In this document: piece after piece, positions 61,882 to 64,000 of the stretch
Numbering within the stretch: position 1 is the stretch's first letter
Layout: each line of letters opens with the position of its first letter
Origin: Arthrobacter sp. MYb229
GTDB lineage: Bacteria; Actinomycetota; Actinomycetes; Actinomycetales; Micrococcaceae
Direction of reading: 5' to 3'
NCBI RefSeq assembly: GCF_002975405.1
Contig: NZ_PCPS01000002.1
Coordinates: 620,001-684,000, forward strand
DNA length: 64,000 bases
Position numbers and translations under genes: made by a program
The notes under the pieces: generated by a model
Seen by the model: only the letters and a program-made list of their open reading frames with translations
Databases searched by the model: none
What the model was told of the DNA's origin: nothing

Positions 61882-62157
61882 AATTTGCCTTATCTAGGGT
61901 GAGAAGCTGAAATTAACTGCGACCAATTTATCAAACAGAATTTTGATAATCAAAGAATCGTCCTAGCGCAACAGATTTGAGAACATAATTACGTCATAGG
62001 TAGTTGGAATTTACATCTTATGTAGTATTGGAGAGCCGGCAGCGTTCCGAGGAATAAAAACGATCGCTGACCTCACTATTGGGATGAGTCGCTTGTTCTT
62101 TAGGCATGCAGCAAAACTTATTAGGCATACGCCTGACTGTTCTGTCCTAAATTGGGC
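61882..62157. other. A+T-richer promoter region
   Basis: No supported gene. It should contain the promoter of the minus-strand DUF2599 gene and perhaps that of the plus-strand interrupted gene at 62158. No known motif beyond a low G+C content is obvious. Confidence 0.4.
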
Positions 62158-62445
62158 ATGGCCGCGTCAGAAGAAGTTAATGACCTTGGCTAGCCGGGCG
62201 CAGAGGCCGGTGGTTGGTTCGCACAGGCATACCTCACTGAGATCGCCGATGTAGAGAATGCCGAATACATAGGTGCAGAAATGTCCACCGAATCTAAGCG
62301 GCAAGTCATTTGCTACCTTGCGCAGTCCATTGACAGTACGGACATTTCCACCTGGGCAACGAGTCCGGAAGAGCCGTTGGACAAGGGGCAATTGAATAAC
62401 TGGCAGAAGATTGCTCGGAAACTTCGAGAAGTTTCCACGCTGTAG
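62158..62445 (+). pseudogene. Small gene interrupted by an in-frame amber codon
   Basis: From ATG at 62158 the frame reads MAASEEVNDLG, meets TAG at 62191-62193 (codon 12), and continues in the same frame for another 83 codons to a TAG at 62443-62445. The second part, from PGAEAGGWFAQAYLTEIADV to NNWQKIARKLREVSTL, has the look of a real protein: amphipathic helices and strong protein-like codon use. No start codon follows the stop within the frame until an ATG near codon 38. I do not recognise the family. Read as a nonsense-broken gene. Confidence 0.6.
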
Positions 62446-62559
62446 TGATGCGAGATCAAATTCGACTGACGGATTTCGCGAGGCCCACCCAAGCTCGTCG
62501 GCGAAGGCAAGGGATCTTTCAACCGCTCAGCCGGTATCCGGTTTCGGATCAGGCGGTCT

Positions 62560-64000
62560 TCACGCCGGAACTGGCGTCTTGAGCAGCGCTTCGATCACCG
62601 CGCGGCAGCCGCCGCAACCGGTGCCTGCCCGGCAGGACTCGCCCACTTCGGCCACCGTGGCGCACCCTGCCTCCACCGCATGGGCCACCTGGCCGTGGGT
62701 GGCTCCGGAGCAACGGCAGAGCTGGTCATCCGGTCCCGGTGCCCCCGCAGGTTCCAGCATTCCGGGATCATCAAGCCGCAGCAGCGTCGAACGGTCCGCG
62801 GGCAGCGTGCTGCCTCGTTCGTAGCTGAGCACCAGTTCCGCGCTGGTTCTCGGCAGGCCCATGGCGAGGAATCCGGTGAGCACTCCCGCTTGCGATACCA
62901 TTTTCAGATATTTGCCCTCTGCCGGATCGGCGAAGACGGTGACCTGGCTGCCGGACTCGTCCCAAAGCCCGGCGGCGATGTCTCCGCCCGCGGTCAGCTC
63001 AAGGCCTTGGCCCTTGAGCATCAGGACATCCGAGGATTCCAGGGACGGAGGTGCGAGGCTGATCGGATCGTGCAGGCTTGGGTCGGCCGGTCCCGGAGCC
63101 GGGGTGCTGAGCATATATTGGGCCAACCAGCCTGCTTGAGCCCAGCCAGGGGCGAGCAGGCCCACCGGCGCTTGGCCGGCGACCTCGGCGCAGTCGCCGA
63201 TGGCGAAGATGCGATGTTCGATGTCCGCGGCGAGATATTCGTTGGTCTTGATTCCGCGGTTGACCGCTAGCCCGCAGCTGGAGGCCAGCTCGGTGCGCGC
63301 ACGCACTCCGGTGGACAGCACCAGGGCCGCTCCTTCGATGATGCCGTGGGTTTGCGTGACCAGTCCGGTGAATCCGGTTTCATCCTTCTGGATTCCGGTG
63401 GCGCGAGCCTCGGAAATCACCTCGACACCGGCGGCGCGCAGGCTGCGGATCAGCAATGTGCCGCCGTCGGCATCCACCACCCGTCCCAAGGGGGCCGGCC
63501 CGTGGTGGATCAGCACCGGCCGATGCCCGGCTTCGGCCATGGCCAGCGCCGCTTCGATGCCCAGGACTCCGCCGCCGAGCACCAGCACCCGGCCGTTGCC
63601 CTGCAAAACCTTGTTGAGGTTCATCGCGTCTTCCAGGGTGCGCAGTGCGAGCACACCGTGGGGGAGCTGGGCCTCGGAATGCGGGTCGAAGTTCAACCCG
63701 TTCAGCGCGGGGATCGTTGGCCGGGCGCCGGTGGCGAAGACCAGCCGGTCGTAGCTCAGCGGATCGGCGTCTTCGAGCAGAACCTGGCGGCGGGAGCGGT
63801 CGACGCGCTTCACGGTGCGGCCCAATTGCAGGACAACCCCGGCGTTGCGCAAGCGGGTTTCATCGACCATGCCCAGGTGCTCGGCGCGGGTGGCGCCGAC
63901 GGCCAGCTCCGCGAGCAGCACGCGGTTGTAGGCCAGGTGCTTTTCGGATGACACCACGATCAGCTCTATGGTTCCGGCGGTCACTGCGGGCAGCAGTCCC
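62560..64000 (-). CDS. FAD-dependent oxidoreductase with BFD-like domain, 5'-truncated
   Basis: Pyridine-nucleotide-disulphide oxidoreductase related to the N-terminal part of NirB and to NasB-type assimilatory electron carriers. It has GGGVLGIEAALAMAEAG, GARPTIPALNG, AIGDCAEVAGQAP and at the C-terminus a BFD-like [2Fe-2S] motif: LCRCSG near the end, then ESCRAGTGCGGC. The first start-like codon is GTG at 63984, but the frame is open to base 64000 and the N-terminal FAD glycine motif is missing, so the gene begins beyond the window. It probably donates electrons to nitrate or nitrite reductase. It lies 3.7 kb beyond nirD, separated by mobile debris. Confidence 0.85.
   Translation of the reverse strand, partial: GLLPAVTAGTIELIVVSSEKHLAYNRVLLAELAVGATRAEHLGMVDETRLRNAGVVLQLGRTVKRVDRSRRQVLLEDADPLSYDRLVFATGARPTIPALNGLNFDPHSEAQLPHGVLALRTLEDAMNLNKVLQGNGRVLVLGGGVLGIEAALAMAEAGHRPVLIHHGPAPLGRVVDADGGTLLIRSLRAAGVEVISEARATGIQKDETGFTGLVTQTHGIIEGAALVLSTGVRARTELASSCGLAVNRGIKTNEYLAADIEHRIFAIGDCAEVAGQAPVGLLAPGWAQAGWLAQYMLSTPAPGPADPSLHDPISLAPPSLESSDVLMLKGQGLELTAGGDIAAGLWDESGSQVTVFADPAEGKYLKMVSQAGVLTGFLAMGLPRTSAELVLSYERGSTLPADRSTLLRLDDPGMLEPAGAPGPDDQLCRCSGATHGQVAHAVEAGCATVAEVGESCRAGTGCGGCRAVIEALLKTPVPA

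Noticed and set aside
62448-62582. A 44-codon plus-strand frame starting right after the amber-interrupted gene.
   Set aside because: It is Arg-rich, lacks a ribosome-binding site and overlaps the end of the convergent oxidoreductase gene.
1-64000. CRISPR arrays, tRNA, rRNA and known riboswitches.
   Set aside because: Reading both strands I saw no regular spacer-repeat array, cloverleaf with a CCA-adjacent acceptor, rRNA-like sequence or recognised riboswitch core; a covariance-model scan would settle small RNAs.

Overview
The window is high-G+C actinobacterial chromosome with frequent GTG and TTG starts and many 1-4 nt gene overlaps. The gene content (nirB/nirD with a GlnR-like site, LiaR/DesR-type two-component pairs, alternate-signal exported proteins, DUF2599, a bacterial GPP34 protein) fits a member of the Micrococcaceae of the Arthrobacter/Glutamicibacter kind. 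The genus is an inference from gene content, not a database match. No rRNA, tRNA or CRISPR array was found.

Layout: 1-4.5 kb holds a truncated sensor kinase, a tiny Cys-rich protein, a DMT exporter divergent from a LysR regulator, and pspA. At 4.5-7.4 kb there is a mobile region. A 1.26-kb A+T-richer insert lies between two perfect 49-bp copies of the pspA 3' end, and an IS481-type element with an amber-interrupted transposase sits directly after it. At 7.4-11 kb are a DUF4097 protein with a kinase/regulator pair and a GNAT enzyme.

From 11 to 23.7 kb runs a catabolic regulon: a peptide/nickel-type ABC importer, an amidase, two FadR-type regulators, an SDR, an aldehyde dehydrogenase, a third GntR regulator and a beta-decarboxylating dehydrogenase. 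Near-identical TACTGGT..GACCAG palindromes before the importer and before the dehydrogenase operon tie both ends together. Housekeeping genes follow (SGNH hydrolase, VOC protein, thioesterase, glutaminase).

The most striking locus is 27.4-31.5 kb. It is a compact six-gene unit with two SipW-type (Ser/His) signal peptidases, three small alternate-signal exported proteins and an LSDTG-anchored protein. The second peptidase carries a C-terminal domain that itself looks like a substrate. This resembles a TasA/camelysin-type surface-fibre export module.

Downstream lie a TetR-controlled agmatine-to-putrescine pair (aguB, aguA) with two clear operators, a sarcosine-oxidase-like flavoenzyme, TSUP and other membrane proteins, a GPP34 protein overlapped antisense by a GntR regulator, a type III polyketide synthase operon, rlmN, an aminotransferase, DedA, and an ABC exporter with its own two-component system. 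Next come acyl-CoA metabolism genes, a VOC protein and an aldo/keto reductase. The end of the window carries nitrite assimilation. nirB and nirD are divergent around a GlnR-like site, and mobile debris (an inverted pair of transposase tails), a DUF2599 protein and an amber-interrupted small gene separate them from a further FAD/BFD oxidoreductase cut by the window edge.
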